From the NCBI GenBank assembly GCA_946621465.1, contig CAMOOO010000005.1, positions 62,001 to 126,000 of the forward strand: DNA of 64,000 bases, in the 5' to 3' direction. Below are positions 9,232-17,364 of this stretch, in pieces. The translations under genes were made by a program, and so were the position numbers. Below the pieces are notes generated by a model. That model was not told the DNA's origin, ran no database searches, and saw only the letters and a program-made list of their open reading frames with translations. Numbering within the stretch: the first letter of the stretch is position 1; each line of letters begins with the position of its first letter. The stretch is from an uncultured Clostridia bacterium (GTDB lineage: Bacteria > Bacillota > Clostridia > Christensenellales > DTU072).

Positions 9232-9238
9232 TATAAAG

Positions 9239-9697
9239 ATGGACAAGTTTTTTAAAGTTCTTTTTTTCACCTTCGGTCTGGCGGTCGCTATATTTTTCGG
9301 CAGTATAAACGCCCTTCTTATGACGCCGAAAAGCGTTTGGTTTTCCTCCCTTTCCGGAATGAATGTCAACGGACGGTGGCATTCAGGATGCTGGCTTGTT
9401 ATCTACATCCTTCTTGCCGTACATATCGGAGAAATGCTCCGGAACGTCGAGCTGAAAAAATATCTCTGGATATTGGTTATCCTTATCGGGGGAAGTACGC
9501 TGTGGTGCGGGGTGTTTTTCCGGTTGCACAGTATGGCGGGTGCCGTGGCGATACTGTCGGTATGCGCCGCTTTTGCCGTCACGCTTATCGTCGTGACGGC
9601 AAAAAAAACAAGGATATTATCCTTGTTAACGGCACCCGTTCTGTCCTGGTACCTGTACCTGCTTTTTATTAACGTTTACCTTGCGGCGAGCAATTAA
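9239..9697 (+). CDS. TspO/MBR-like membrane protein
   Basis: A 152-aa protein with five hydrophobic helices, about 8-28, 50-68, 77-93, 100-119 and 127-147. Length, five-helix layout and the C-terminal pattern TAPVLSWYLYLLFINVYL match the TspO/MBR family, whose members bind porphyrins and similar ligands. The aromatic block WHSGCWLVIYILLAVHI corresponds to the usual W..LY segment. Several prolines and tryptophans that are normal in TspO are missing, so this is a divergent member and the call is not certain. No good ribosome site precedes the ATG. Its stop overlaps that of ybaK by 4 bp on the other strand, and a terminator for the minus strand lies within its 3' coding region. Confidence 0.6.
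   Translation: MDKFFKVLFFTFGLAVAIFFGSINALLMTPKSVWFSSLSGMNVNGRWHSGCWLVIYILLAVHIGEMLRNVELKKYLWILVILIGGSTLWCGVFFRLHSMAGAVAILSVCAAFAVTLIVVTAKKTRILSLLTAPVLSWYLYLLFINVYLAASN
9601..9627 (-). terminator. Minus-strand terminator inside the TspO-like coding region
   Basis: Stem AACAAGGAT (9607-9615) / ATCCTTGTT (9619-9627) with a 3-nt loop. Read on the minus strand it is followed by at least six U (9606-9601). It lies 67 bp past the ybaK stop, so it is probably the terminator of the seven-gene minus-strand run, encoded within the opposing gene. Confidence 0.75.
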
Positions 9698-10161
9698 AAT
9701 TGTGATACGTCGGCGGCTTTCACGCCGAATTTTTCCATAAAAAGGGTGGGGTCCAATTCTACTTGCATTCCTATTTTACCGGCGCTGAAAAAAATCTTTT
9801 CGGACAGGAGCGCAGTTTCGTCCAGAACGGTAAAGAAAGGCTTTTTCATGCCGATAGGAGAGCATCCGCCGTGGACGTATCCGGTCAAAGGGAACAGTTC
9901 TTTTTGTTTAAGCATACTCACACTTTTTACGTCCGCCGCTTTTGCCGCTTTTTTCAGGTCGAGGGTGGCGTAAACGGGTACGATGAAGACGTAATGATTG
10001 AGGTCGCTCCCAACGGTGACAAGGGTTTTGAAAACGGAATAGGGGTCTACGCCGAGCAAAGAAGCAACTTCCTTCCCGTCGGTGGGACTGCCTTCCAGTT
10101 GGTGGGGCGCATAGGGGATACCCTCTCGCTCCAGTATGCGCATTACGTTAGTCTTTTCCAT
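9694..10161 (-). CDS. ybaK: Cys-tRNA(Pro)/Cys-tRNA(Cys) deacylase YbaK
   Basis: A 155-aa single-domain trans-editing enzyme that hydrolyses cysteine mischarged on tRNA(Pro). The family signature is complete: the HQLEGSPTDGKEVASLLGVD N-terminal block, the catalytic lysine in VFKTLV (K45), YVHGGCSPIGMKK, and the C-terminal SAGKIGMQVELDP. Length is normal for YbaK/EbsC. The start overlaps the end of the DUF896 gene by 14 bp, which suggests translational coupling. It is the last gene of the long minus-strand run. Confidence 0.93.
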   Translation of the reverse strand: MEKTNVMRILEREGIPYAPHQLEGSPTDGKEVASLLGVDPYSVFKTLVTVGSDLNHYVFIVPVYATLDLKKAAKAADVKSVSMLKQKELFPLTGYVHGGCSPIGMKKPFFTVLDETALLSEKIFFSAGKIGMQVELDPTLFMEKFGVKAADVSQF

Positions 10162-10363
10162 GCTTTTTTCCGTACTCCGTTAAAGGAACTTCGCCGTTTT
10201 CGGTAACGACGTAGGTGTTTTTCAGTTGGTTGGTAAACGACGCTCTGAACCGTATCAAATATGCCTGCCGTAATTGCTGCTGTTCGGCTTTTTCTTCGTC
10301 CGTCAGTCCCGTTTCACGCTGCTTGTTCGCTAGCTCGTTAATCCTTTTTACCAGTTCATCCAT
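10148..10363 (-). CDS. DUF896 family protein (YnzC-like)
   Basis: A 71-aa cytoplasmic protein with the DUF896 pattern: RINELANKQRETGLTDEEKA, then LRQAYLIRFRASF, two helices joined by a short turn. The family is common in Bacillota and poorly understood. B. subtilis YnzC is a small helical-hairpin protein of the SOS-associated yneA region, but nothing here suggests that context. It overlaps the upstream membrane-protein gene by 8 bp and ybaK by 14 bp, so it is clearly within an operon. Confidence 0.9.
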   Translation of the reverse strand: MDELVKRINELANKQRETGLTDEEKAEQQQLRQAYLIRFRASFTNQLKNTYVVTENGEVPLTEYGKKHGKD

Positions 10364-11018
10364 ATATAATACCTCTTTTGAAAATCTTTTTATTGCCTAC
10401 CGCCAGCAGTATGGATAATAAGCAGGCAAGCCCGATTATGGCAAAAAACCACAACACGGAAACAAGTACGCTTTGACTGTGTACGTCCAAAAACGGATAG
10501 GGACCTTTTACTACGCTAAGCGCGTTCAGAATGGCGAACAGTACGCCGTAAAGCAAAGTAAAGACAACGGTAAGGGGAAGATGGGCGTAACGCAGGTTCC
10601 TGCTCTCTTCCTTCTCGAAAAAGAGAAAGCTGATTAAAGAAATAACGGGGCAGAGGGTGTGCTGAAAGAGCATCGCGTCGCAAAAAAGCAGTCTCCACGG
10701 TTGCGGATGCAGGGGCATCAACACGAAAAGTACGACGAATAAGGTAAGAGTGGAAGCGGCGGTAGCCACCCACCGAAAGAGGTGAGAAAGGTAGTTGGTC
10801 CCACAACCTTTCCGCACGTTGAAATAGACGCTCAAAAGGGCGAAGAAAGAGGAGAGAAAGAGGAGAATGTTACTGTTCACCGTATAATAAAGAAACATTT
10901 TCCATCCCTGGTTTTTGACGGAGAAAACGAATCCTACGATCTCCAGCAAAAAGATAAGGAGATTGGATAAAAAGGCTAATAGATATAGCTTTTCTTCGGT
11001 AAGCACCCTCGTTCTCAT
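10356..11018 (-). CDS. Six-helix Pr6Pr/FAR-17a-like membrane protein
   Basis: A 220-aa protein with six hydrophobic helices (about 13-32, 42-62, 80-102, 113-131, 143-165, 185-207). YYTVNSNILLF near residue 45 matches the F-T-x-Q-S-N-I-L type block of Pr6Pr family membrane proteins, and FQHTLCPVISL near 119 matches their conserved histidine segment. Distant eukaryotic relatives (AIG1/ADTRP) are lipid hydrolases that use a Thr and a His, but no activity is established for bacterial members. It lies 7 bp after lepB. Confidence 0.65.
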   Translation of the reverse strand: MRTRVLTEEKLYLLAFLSNLLIFLLEIVGFVFSVKNQGWKMFLYYTVNSNILLFLSSFFALLSVYFNVRKGCGTNYLSHLFRWVATAASTLTLFVVLFVLMPLHPQPWRLLFCDAMLFQHTLCPVISLISFLFFEKEESRNLRYAHLPLTVVFTLLYGVLFAILNALSVVKGPYPFLDVHSQSVLVSVLWFFAIIGLACLLSILLAVGNKKIFKRGIIYG

Positions 11019-11025
11019 TTCTACC

Positions 11026-11619
11026 TCACTTTAAAAAGGAGAAATCGGTTATACTTTTGTAGCGGATAAAGGCTTTGCCGACGATTTCGGTTTCTTCGGC
11101 GTAAAAGCCCTTGATATGACTGTCATGAGAATTGTTCCTGTTGTCACCCAGAACAAAGTAACAGCCCTCCGGGACCACCTCTTCAAAGGCGATATAGCTC
11201 GGTTCGTAAATGGGTTCTTTTATGTGTTCTTCGCTGACGATCTCGCCGTTTCGGTAGATGTGCCAGGCGTTGTCCTCCTCGGAAAAGACGGTCTCGATGG
11301 TGTCGCCCGGCTTGCCGATCACTCGCTTAATGAGGTACTTTCCGGAGAAGGTATCCCTCGATTCCGTAGTGGTCCGGAAGATAATGACGTCGTCGTAGTC
11401 GAACTTGGTGGTCTTTACGACGATCGCGTTGTCGTTGTTGTGAATGTTCGGTTCCATAGAAGAGCCGAGAATGGGCCACCGCTCAAAGTAAGTCCTGCCC
11501 AGATAAAACGCCGTAGCCGCGACCAAAGCAAAGGCGACGATCAGAATGATCAAGTCCCGAATGGCTTTTTGGGTGGTGAGTTTTTTATCGGTTAAATCGT
11601 TGGTTGCGTTTTTGTTCAT
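11026..11619 (-). CDS. lepB: Signal peptidase I
   Basis: A 197-aa type I signal peptidase that removes signal peptides from exported proteins at the outer face of the membrane. One N-terminal helix (about 20-41) precedes the catalytic serine in ILGSSMEPNI (Ser54), the general-base lysine in YLIKRVIGKPGDTIE (Lys98), and the terminal box FVLGDNRNNSHDS. Length and single anchor match Gram-positive SipS types. AGAGG lies upstream of the ATG. It is co-transcribed with several exported proteins. Confidence 0.95.
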   Translation of the reverse strand: MNKNATNDLTDKKLTTQKAIRDLIILIVAFALVAATAFYLGRTYFERWPILGSSMEPNIHNNDNAIVVKTTKFDYDDVIIFRTTTESRDTFSGKYLIKRVIGKPGDTIETVFSEEDNAWHIYRNGEIVSEEHIKEPIYEPSYIAFEEVVPEGCYFVLGDNRNNSHDSHIKGFYAEETEIVGKAFIRYKSITDFSFLK

Positions 11620-11641
11620 AAAAACCTCTTATATTTATACG

Positions 11642-13357
11642 TCATACGAATAGCAGTCTGCTGATGACGGTATTTTTGCCGGCAACGGTAAAACGTTTAA
11701 TCGTTTTCCAGGAGCGCAAAGGGCGGAAGCGTTCGTCTTTGAAATCGGTATGAGAGAACATCGCCGCCTCAAAAGTAGATACAGTGTACATTTTTTTGGA
11801 TGCATAATACTTGCAACCGTTGAGATCGGTCAGGTATACGTCCAACGTAAAATCGTTATCTTCGGAAAAGCAGTCTATCTGGAAAATTTGCTCTTCGTCG
11901 ATGTCTACGGTAGCTTCGCCGATAAACAGCACCATCTCGCCGTTCGGATTGCAAATTCCTTTCAGCCCGACCGGAATGGTGACCGTTTTCAGATTGTCCG
12001 CAAAGAGGACCGGTTCTTCGTTGCTTTCCTTGAATTCCGACTTTGGGTCACCGTACGAGTAGATTACGTTGTCCGAACTTTCATCTGTTATCACCAGATT
12101 TTTGTTGGTAAAGTCGGAGCAGGAGACGGGACCGGTCAGCGATACGCCGTTCTCGTAGGTGATCTCGGGATAAATAAATACCACTTGATTTTCACGCGTA
12201 ATGGGGATACGGGCGATGTATTCTCCTTTCCCGACCGTTTCGCAAACCACCTTCGTCCAGTTCCGCGTCTCGTGATTGTAGTCGTCCGCAGCGTAGCATA
12301 CGGAAGCGGCGCAAATGGGCGAACAGACGTCTGCCTTTACCTCGGCGTAGACGACCCCTTCGGCATTGGGGTTGAGGTGACAGTGGGGCGAAGAGGGGAG
12401 CTTTGCGTCCAGAAAGGTCAGTCGGAGCCATTTCCGCAAAGTGGAGAAGCAAGCGGCGTCAACGTTGTCGGAGTAACCGGTGCAAACGAAAAAGCGCAGA
12501 TTGTCCTCTCCGACAAGCTGAGCAAGGGAGTGCATTCTGTCCGGGTCGGACAGTGAGTCATTACTGCCGATACCGACGAAGAGAGGAAGGTCCCTGCCGA
12601 TGAGGTAGGTTGCCCCGGATACGCCCACCATCCAGGCGAGTTGTTCGGGCGTCAGCGTCGGTCTGTCCCCTTTAAAGTAGGACTCCGATAACAGTTCTTT
12701 ATATCCCGTCGAACCTAAGCAAGCAAGAGCAAGGACGCGGTCGTCGCATCCGGCTACCTGCATGGCGTATTCCACACCGCTGCGAATGGCAACGATAATG
12801 GTTTTATCAAGGGAGTATTCTTGTTTAATAAAGGTCAGCGACCTACGGAGAATGAGGCTGTATAGGTAATTACAGGTCTCCTTTGCCGTGGGGCAGACCG
12901 TCGTCATATGCTGTCCGCCGCAACCTGTTTTTCCGTAGGAAAGGGAAGCAGGAAAAGAGGTCAGCGTGTCGTCCAGTACGCCGCAGTAGTCGGGCAGGAA
13001 AACGGCAAAGCCGTCCTTTGTCAGTTGTTCTACAATACCCATCTGGCATTTTTTGCCGTATTCACGAACAAGCAGCACCGCTCTCTTTGCCGGCGTTTCC
13101 GGGAGATAAACCCCTATTTGCACGCGCAAGTCGCCGTCAGGGCATTTTTTGGCGCGGAAAGAAATTTTATTATCCTGCGTTTGAACGTCCAGCGGTTCGT
13201 CCGGTGTAAAGTCCGCCCAAATCTCTTTGGCAGTCAAATAACCGATCCCTTGCGGATCGTGCAGATCAATGTCCGTTCCGGCAAAAAGCAGATCGTTTTT
13301 ATTGGAAAGGTATTCCTTTTCATTGTTCGGATGAAGAATCTTTTTTCTCGGACTCAT
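11642..13357 (-). CDS. Alpha/beta-hydrolase-fold protein, probably catalytically altered
   Basis: A 571-aa protein with no signal peptide. Residues about 78-330 follow an acetyl-xylan-esterase/dienelactone-hydrolase plan: AVLLVREYG (first strand), DGFAVFLPDYCG, then the elbow IIVAIRSGVEYAM (about 187-199), DDRVLALACLGS, and a later LFVGIGSNDSLSDPDRM block resembling the acid region. At the elbow the usual G-x-S-x-G reads A-I-R-S-G, so the nucleophile position is Arg. The C-terminal 200 residues look like beta-sandwich sequence with no family recognised. The neighbours are exported proteins. A non-catalytic or binding role is possible. AAGGGGAT precedes the ATG. Confidence 0.6.
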   Translation of the reverse strand: MSPRKKILHPNNEKEYLSNKNDLLFAGTDIDLHDPQGIGYLTAKEIWADFTPDEPLDVQTQDNKISFRAKKCPDGDLRVQIGVYLPETPAKRAVLLVREYGKKCQMGIVEQLTKDGFAVFLPDYCGVLDDTLTSFPASLSYGKTGCGGQHMTTVCPTAKETCNYLYSLILRRSLTFIKQEYSLDKTIIVAIRSGVEYAMQVAGCDDRVLALACLGSTGYKELLSESYFKGDRPTLTPEQLAWMVGVSGATYLIGRDLPLFVGIGSNDSLSDPDRMHSLAQLVGEDNLRFFVCTGYSDNVDAACFSTLRKWLRLTFLDAKLPSSPHCHLNPNAEGVVYAEVKADVCSPICAASVCYAADDYNHETRNWTKVVCETVGKGEYIARIPITRENQVVFIYPEITYENGVSLTGPVSCSDFTNKNLVITDESSDNVIYSYGDPKSEFKESNEEPVLFADNLKTVTIPVGLKGICNPNGEMVLFIGEATVDIDEEQIFQIDCFSEDNDFTLDVYLTDLNGCKYYASKKMYTVSTFEAAMFSHTDFKDERFRPLRSWKTIKRFTVAGKNTVISRLLFV

Positions 13358-13369
13358 TATATCCCCTTT

Positions 13370-14065
13370 TTATCCCACTTTGGGCAGATAGTAATCGTTG
13401 ACGCCGTCGCTGACGGTGATATCGGTGAGGCGAATATCGACCTCTTCGGATAGGATCATAAGATGAAAGAATGCGCCAGACGACTGTCCGCGCTCGCTCC
13501 CACTGATGAGTATATTTATGCCCTTCGTTGACGTTTTACGCCAATAAAAATCATCCATTGCCCCGTCTACCGTTCCGACCAGGTCGGTCAGCTCGCTGCT
13601 TAAATCCATCGTGGTCTCCAAATGGAAGGAGATAGCGCGCACGGTGACGTCTTCGGGCAGAAGACGAAAATCGAAGGTGGTACTGCCGGACGATACCGTT
13701 TTCAGAATATCGATCCGCGTCGTTGTCTTAATTTCCCGGGAGATGTCCTCCGGGTTGTACACGGTATAGGATATGGCGTTACTTTCCAAACCCTTGTACG
13801 CCGCGCGTAAAGTCTTTGTTCCCGTCGTCGACGTATCGAACCCCCGGATCATTTCGGCGGTGCAGGGAATGGTCTTCGTGGTGTTGCCGTTGTCATAGAC
13901 GAGTAATAAATTTACGTTATCCAGGCGTAACTCTTCGTCGATAGCGTATTCGGGAGAGAATTCGCTATGTAATAGGCAAATAGACTCCGGCGTTTTTTCT
14001 TCCTGACAACCGAGGAGCAGAAGGGCGGTGAAAAGTAAAGTTATAATAAGAACCGCTTTTTTCAT
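13370..14065 (-). CDS. Lipoprotein with bacterial Ig-like domain
   Basis: A 231-aa protein with a lipoprotein signal peptide; the lipobox LLLGC puts the acylated Cys at residue 20. Residues about 40-105 resemble a Big_3-type bacterial Ig-like domain (VYDNGNTTKTI, then STTGTKTLRAAYKG), the kind found in the preceding protease. The C-terminal half (about 110-231) is beta-rich and unrecognised. Its ATG overlaps the stop of the M6 protease gene by 4 bp (ATGA), so the two are coupled and probably act together at the surface. Confidence 0.75.
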   Translation of the reverse strand: MKKAVLIITLLFTALLLLGCQEEKTPESICLLHSEFSPEYAIDEELRLDNVNLLLVYDNGNTTKTIPCTAEMIRGFDTSTTGTKTLRAAYKGLESNAISYTVYNPEDISREIKTTTRIDILKTVSSGSTTFDFRLLPEDVTVRAISFHLETTMDLSSELTDLVGTVDGAMDDFYWRKTSTKGINILISGSERGQSSGAFFHLMILSEEVDIRLTDITVSDGVNDYYLPKVG

Positions 14066-16938
14066 TTCTCCTCCCGTAATCTGTCCAGCAGTAGGACGTA
14101 ATCTGTCAAAGTATACAGCCCGTCGCCGTTTCTGTCAAACGTTATGCCTTTTGAATGTTCCTCTTTGTTGATTATCGCCATCTTCCAGTATACGACGTCG
14201 TCGTCCGTTATTTTGCCGTCGTCGTTGCCGTCGCCGGACAGACAGACCGAATAGCTTTTTATTTCCGCCCCCGATTTATTCCGCAGAACAATTTTCAGAT
14301 CGCTTTGCAGTAGCAGTTCTCCATAGGTGTCGGGAGTGATGGTAAATTCGTCCTTTCCTACCGTATAGGTAAAGGCGATATCGAGATAGCAGGATATCTT
14401 TTGGCTGAGTTCGGATAAGGAGAACTGCCGATCAAGGACGATCGTCGAGGTGGTTTCACTGACGGAAACGTCCTCGTCGCCGACGTAGAGGATACTGTTT
14501 GGGATGGGCAGAACGTTGACTTCAAAAGGATAGGTCGCTTCGTCAATGGTCACGCGTAGCGTCTGTTTACCCGGTTGATTGGGCTTGTAGCCGTCCATCT
14601 GCGAAAGGTAGTTATTTAGGGGCAGGGCGTTGTTTCCGTCGAGGGAGAACTCGCCGAACGTTATTTGTATAGAGGCGGAGCTAAGGTCCAGTGACTCGCC
14701 GTATTTATAGCTTTGTTTCAGTGTGCCGACCATACCGATCGCCGTTGCCGTCGCGCTGGAAGGGAGGGTGTAGTAGTACCCGGTACAACTGACGTCCGGG
14801 TCCGACTTAGCGCGGATGACTACTTCGGTGCGGGCGTAGTTACTTTCCGTCCCCGTTTGCACGGTGTATTCCTCTTGTCCCAATGCCATTTCCAGTCCGC
14901 CGGAATAGGTGGCGATGACGTTATAGGTAGGTTGGAGAGGATTTTCCCCGACCCGTTTAAGGTGGGTGGTGTTTCTTTCGTCGATACGCAGAGAAACAAG
15001 GGCGCTTCTGACAAGAATGGAGAAGTGTATCTTTACGTCGCCGTTGTAGTCGACCGTTATTTCCTGTTGACCGCTCTTTGACATATCGTAGCCGTATACG
15101 GTCCAGCTGTCGGCGTTTTCTTGAGAGTAGACGATGGTCCGGTCGCCCGAGGAATAGGAGACCTTTATAGCAAGTCCGCTTAAAGAAAACTCTTCATCGG
15201 CGGCATAAGTGGTTTTGGTGGGCAAGGAGAGGACGGTGGCGGCTTTACTTTCCAGTTTGTCGTGAATAATCAAAAAATATTCAAAGGTGTAAGTGCCGAA
15301 GTCGTCTGTGTATTCCAGATAGGCGTTTTTGCCCTTTTCGCAAATCTGATAGAGTTCGTCGCCCCCGAGAAGGGTAATGCTTTCGTCGTCGGCGCGATAA
15401 ATGCCGCGATTGTTGCGCTTGATAAATAGGCTGATATGAGACATAATGTCCTCGCCGTAATAAATCTCCACTTCGTTTTTATTCTTGGTGTTGCCCTGTA
15501 CGTATGACGCGCCGTAGTTTATTTCCGAACTGTCGTAGCCGGCAAGTTCGATATGGAAAGTCACCTGCTCGGCGGACTCCGAAACGATGGTAATAACGAT
15601 GCCGGTATTTTTGCCGTTACTTAAATAAATGCAGGACTGGTCGTACCTTGTCGTACCGGTCGCATCGCCGAGGACGGAGAACTTTTGATTGTTGTTGCTC
15701 AGGTATGCGTACGAAAGGTTCTCTTTTTCCTTTTCGGACGTACTGCTTTTTTGGGAAACGTCGGGGCGGAAAACAAAGACTTCGTCGGGGTAACTCGCAT
15801 TCTGATACTTTGCGTTTTTATTACCTTCTTTGGCTTCGGTATTGACCCTGTAAACAAGCAGTCCGCTCCCGGGCAGGTCGCAGTCGTAGGTAGATACGTC
15901 GGTGCGGCGGTACTCGATCCATATGCTTTCGTTGGGGGTGGCGGCGCCGTTATCTATGGTCAGTTTATAAGCGAGGGTGCCGTCGCTACCCGTGGTCGTT
16001 GTCGGCGTCAACGTGTAGTCGCCGCTTTTTTCCATTTCCACAATCTGATTGTCGTTTACAAAAGAAAGATACTTCCACCTAAGGTAAGTGGTCATAAACT
16101 GCGGCGTGTCGCAGTCAAGGTGCATCAGGTCCCAGTAGCCTACGGGCAGATATTTGCTCTGTGTGGAATTATAGTGGTACAGGTCGGGAAGACCTCCCAC
16201 CGCGTGACCCAGTTCATGGCACATAAGTCCCAGTTTAGTGGAGACGGTGCCAAGAAATAGGAAGGTATAATCATTGACTTTTTTTCCGCTTAAACTTGCG
16301 GAAGAAGAGGAGGAGTCGTACTCCTTTGAGATGTCATCCAGTTGCCAGGAGTGCGGCCACATGATTTTATTCCAGTTGCTCTCGCTGTAATTTCCGCTGA
16401 TGATAAAAGTGACGCAATCGACGTACCCGTCGTTGTTGACGTCCAGAGGATTGTTGATTAAAGACAGGTGAGAGGACGCCTCGTATACCGCGTTATTAAG
16501 TAGCGCGCTTTCCGGACCCGTTCGCCCCGAGCCGGAAGAATTGCTGTTATTGGTGTAGTAGGAGCGCGTGTGAACGTCCTGGTAGATATAAATGCTCCCG
16601 TTTGCGTTGGTGGGGTAAATGGAATTAAAGACAAATTTCCCGTAGCTGAGATCGTTATAATAGTCCTTTATGGAATTGTCCTCGCCGTTGAGCCTGTCGA
16701 CAAAGTCGGAGGGAATGGAAGACCGGATAAAGTTAGGGTCCTCGTCGGAAAAGCAAATAAAAATAACGACGTTGGTCGCTTTGCCGTAGCTGACGATAGG
16801 GGGAGTGCCGGCGGCGGCGTTGATTTCGGATCGAACGGTCTCTCTCTCCGTTTCGGCGCATACCTCACCGGTCGTCTTTACGCACCCGGCGCAGGCGAGC
16901 ATAAATAGAATGGTAATCAGAAAAAATAATTTTTTCAC
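14062..16938 (-). CDS. M6-family metalloprotease lipoprotein with Ig-like and dockerin domains
   Basis: A 958-aa protein starting at GTG. The signal peptide ends in LACAGC, so it is probably lipid-anchored. The M6 (InhA-like) domain carries HELGHAVGGLPDLY (about 241-254), the HExxHxxGxxD zinc site. Big_3-like repeats follow, marked by phrases such as YAADEEFSLSGLAIKVSYS and KYGESLDLSSASIQI. The last ~55 residues form a type I dockerin: two calcium loops, DGNDDGKITDDD and DRNGDGLYTLTD, each followed by a helix. Dockerins bind cohesins, and no cohesin was recognised in the window. The combination of a lipid anchor and a dockerin on one protease is notable. It is first in a seven-gene minus-strand run, and its promoter leaves almost no leader. 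Confidence 0.88.
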   Translation of the reverse strand: MKKLFFLITILFMLACAGCVKTTGEVCAETERETVRSEINAAAGTPPIVSYGKATNVVIFICFSDEDPNFIRSSIPSDFVDRLNGEDNSIKDYYNDLSYGKFVFNSIYPTNANGSIYIYQDVHTRSYYTNNSNSSGSGRTGPESALLNNAVYEASSHLSLINNPLDVNNDGYVDCVTFIISGNYSESNWNKIMWPHSWQLDDISKEYDSSSSSASLSGKKVNDYTFLFLGTVSTKLGLMCHELGHAVGGLPDLYHYNSTQSKYLPVGYWDLMHLDCDTPQFMTTYLRWKYLSFVNDNQIVEMEKSGDYTLTPTTTTGSDGTLAYKLTIDNGAATPNESIWIEYRRTDVSTYDCDLPGSGLLVYRVNTEAKEGNKNAKYQNASYPDEVFVFRPDVSQKSSTSEKEKENLSYAYLSNNNQKFSVLGDATGTTRYDQSCIYLSNGKNTGIVITIVSESAEQVTFHIELAGYDSSEINYGASYVQGNTKNKNEVEIYYGEDIMSHISLFIKRNNRGIYRADDESITLLGGDELYQICEKGKNAYLEYTDDFGTYTFEYFLIIHDKLESKAATVLSLPTKTTYAADEEFSLSGLAIKVSYSSGDRTIVYSQENADSWTVYGYDMSKSGQQEITVDYNGDVKIHFSILVRSALVSLRIDERNTTHLKRVGENPLQPTYNVIATYSGGLEMALGQEEYTVQTGTESNYARTEVVIRAKSDPDVSCTGYYYTLPSSATATAIGMVGTLKQSYKYGESLDLSSASIQITFGEFSLDGNNALPLNNYLSQMDGYKPNQPGKQTLRVTIDEATYPFEVNVLPIPNSILYVGDEDVSVSETTSTIVLDRQFSLSELSQKISCYLDIAFTYTVGKDEFTITPDTYGELLLQSDLKIVLRNKSGAEIKSYSVCLSGDGNDDGKITDDDVVYWKMAIINKEEHSKGITFDRNGDGLYTLTDYVLLLDRLREEK

Positions 16939-16944
16939 AGATAA

Positions 16945-16973
16945 ATTATATAAAGTATTAAATATAATGTCAA
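16945..16973 (-). promoter_or_regulatory. Consensus promoter with almost no leader (M6 protease)
   Basis: On the minus strand TTGACA (16973-16968), a 17-bp spacer and TATAAT (16950-16945), both perfect consensus boxes. Only 6 nt separate the -10 from the GTG at 16938. Transcription should start at or next to the start codon, and there is no Shine-Dalgarno sequence. Confidence 0.85.
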
Positions 16974-17325
16974 GTTTTATCTTTGCGCGTGACCTTAAAT
17001 TTAGACACGGCGGTCGTTTTTGGGGCGGTAACCAAACTTTTTCGTCCGAAACCGCCTTATCTTTCCTCGCCCCCCTTTAAGTTTTTTTTAACTGAAAAAC
17101 CGCCCCTTCCGGGCGTCTGATTTATGCAAGAAAATCCACATTTTTATAACAACAATCAGAAAGTAAAACGATACTATGAGTAACCGAATAACTATTTTTA
17201 AGACCCCAAACAGTTGATTGTTAAAACGGGCGCAAACGAGCGAAACGAGAGAAAAGAAAGAGGAAAAATAGGCAGGAAAAGGGACCGGTACGTCCTGCCT
17301 CTATAAAAAAATTGACTTTTCCCGC

Positions 17326-17354
17326 TTGTAATTCCAATAAGGATATGATATAAT
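17326..17354 (+). promoter_or_regulatory. Promoter of the 2,809-aa surface protein
   Basis: TTGTAA (17326-17331), 17-bp spacer, perfect TATAAT (17349-17354), then only 10 nt to the ATG at 17365. No Shine-Dalgarno lies in those bases. A TTGACT at 17312 is too far from the -10 to be its partner. Confidence 0.7.
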
Positions 17355-17364
17355 CAATTTCAGT

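Larger units (their letters stand above)
16939..17364. other. Divergent intergenic region with GC-rich hairpins
   Basis: A 426-bp gap between divergent genes, with promoters at each end. In the middle, CGCCC (17101-17105) / GGGCG (17111-17115) forms a hairpin that on the minus strand is followed by GTTTTTC. AGGCAGGA / TCCTGCCT (about 17270-17300) forms another, which on the minus strand is followed by ATTTTTCC. Both look like minus-strand terminators, yet no minus-strand gene is visible to use them. No convincing ORF lies in the gap. Confidence 0.45.
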
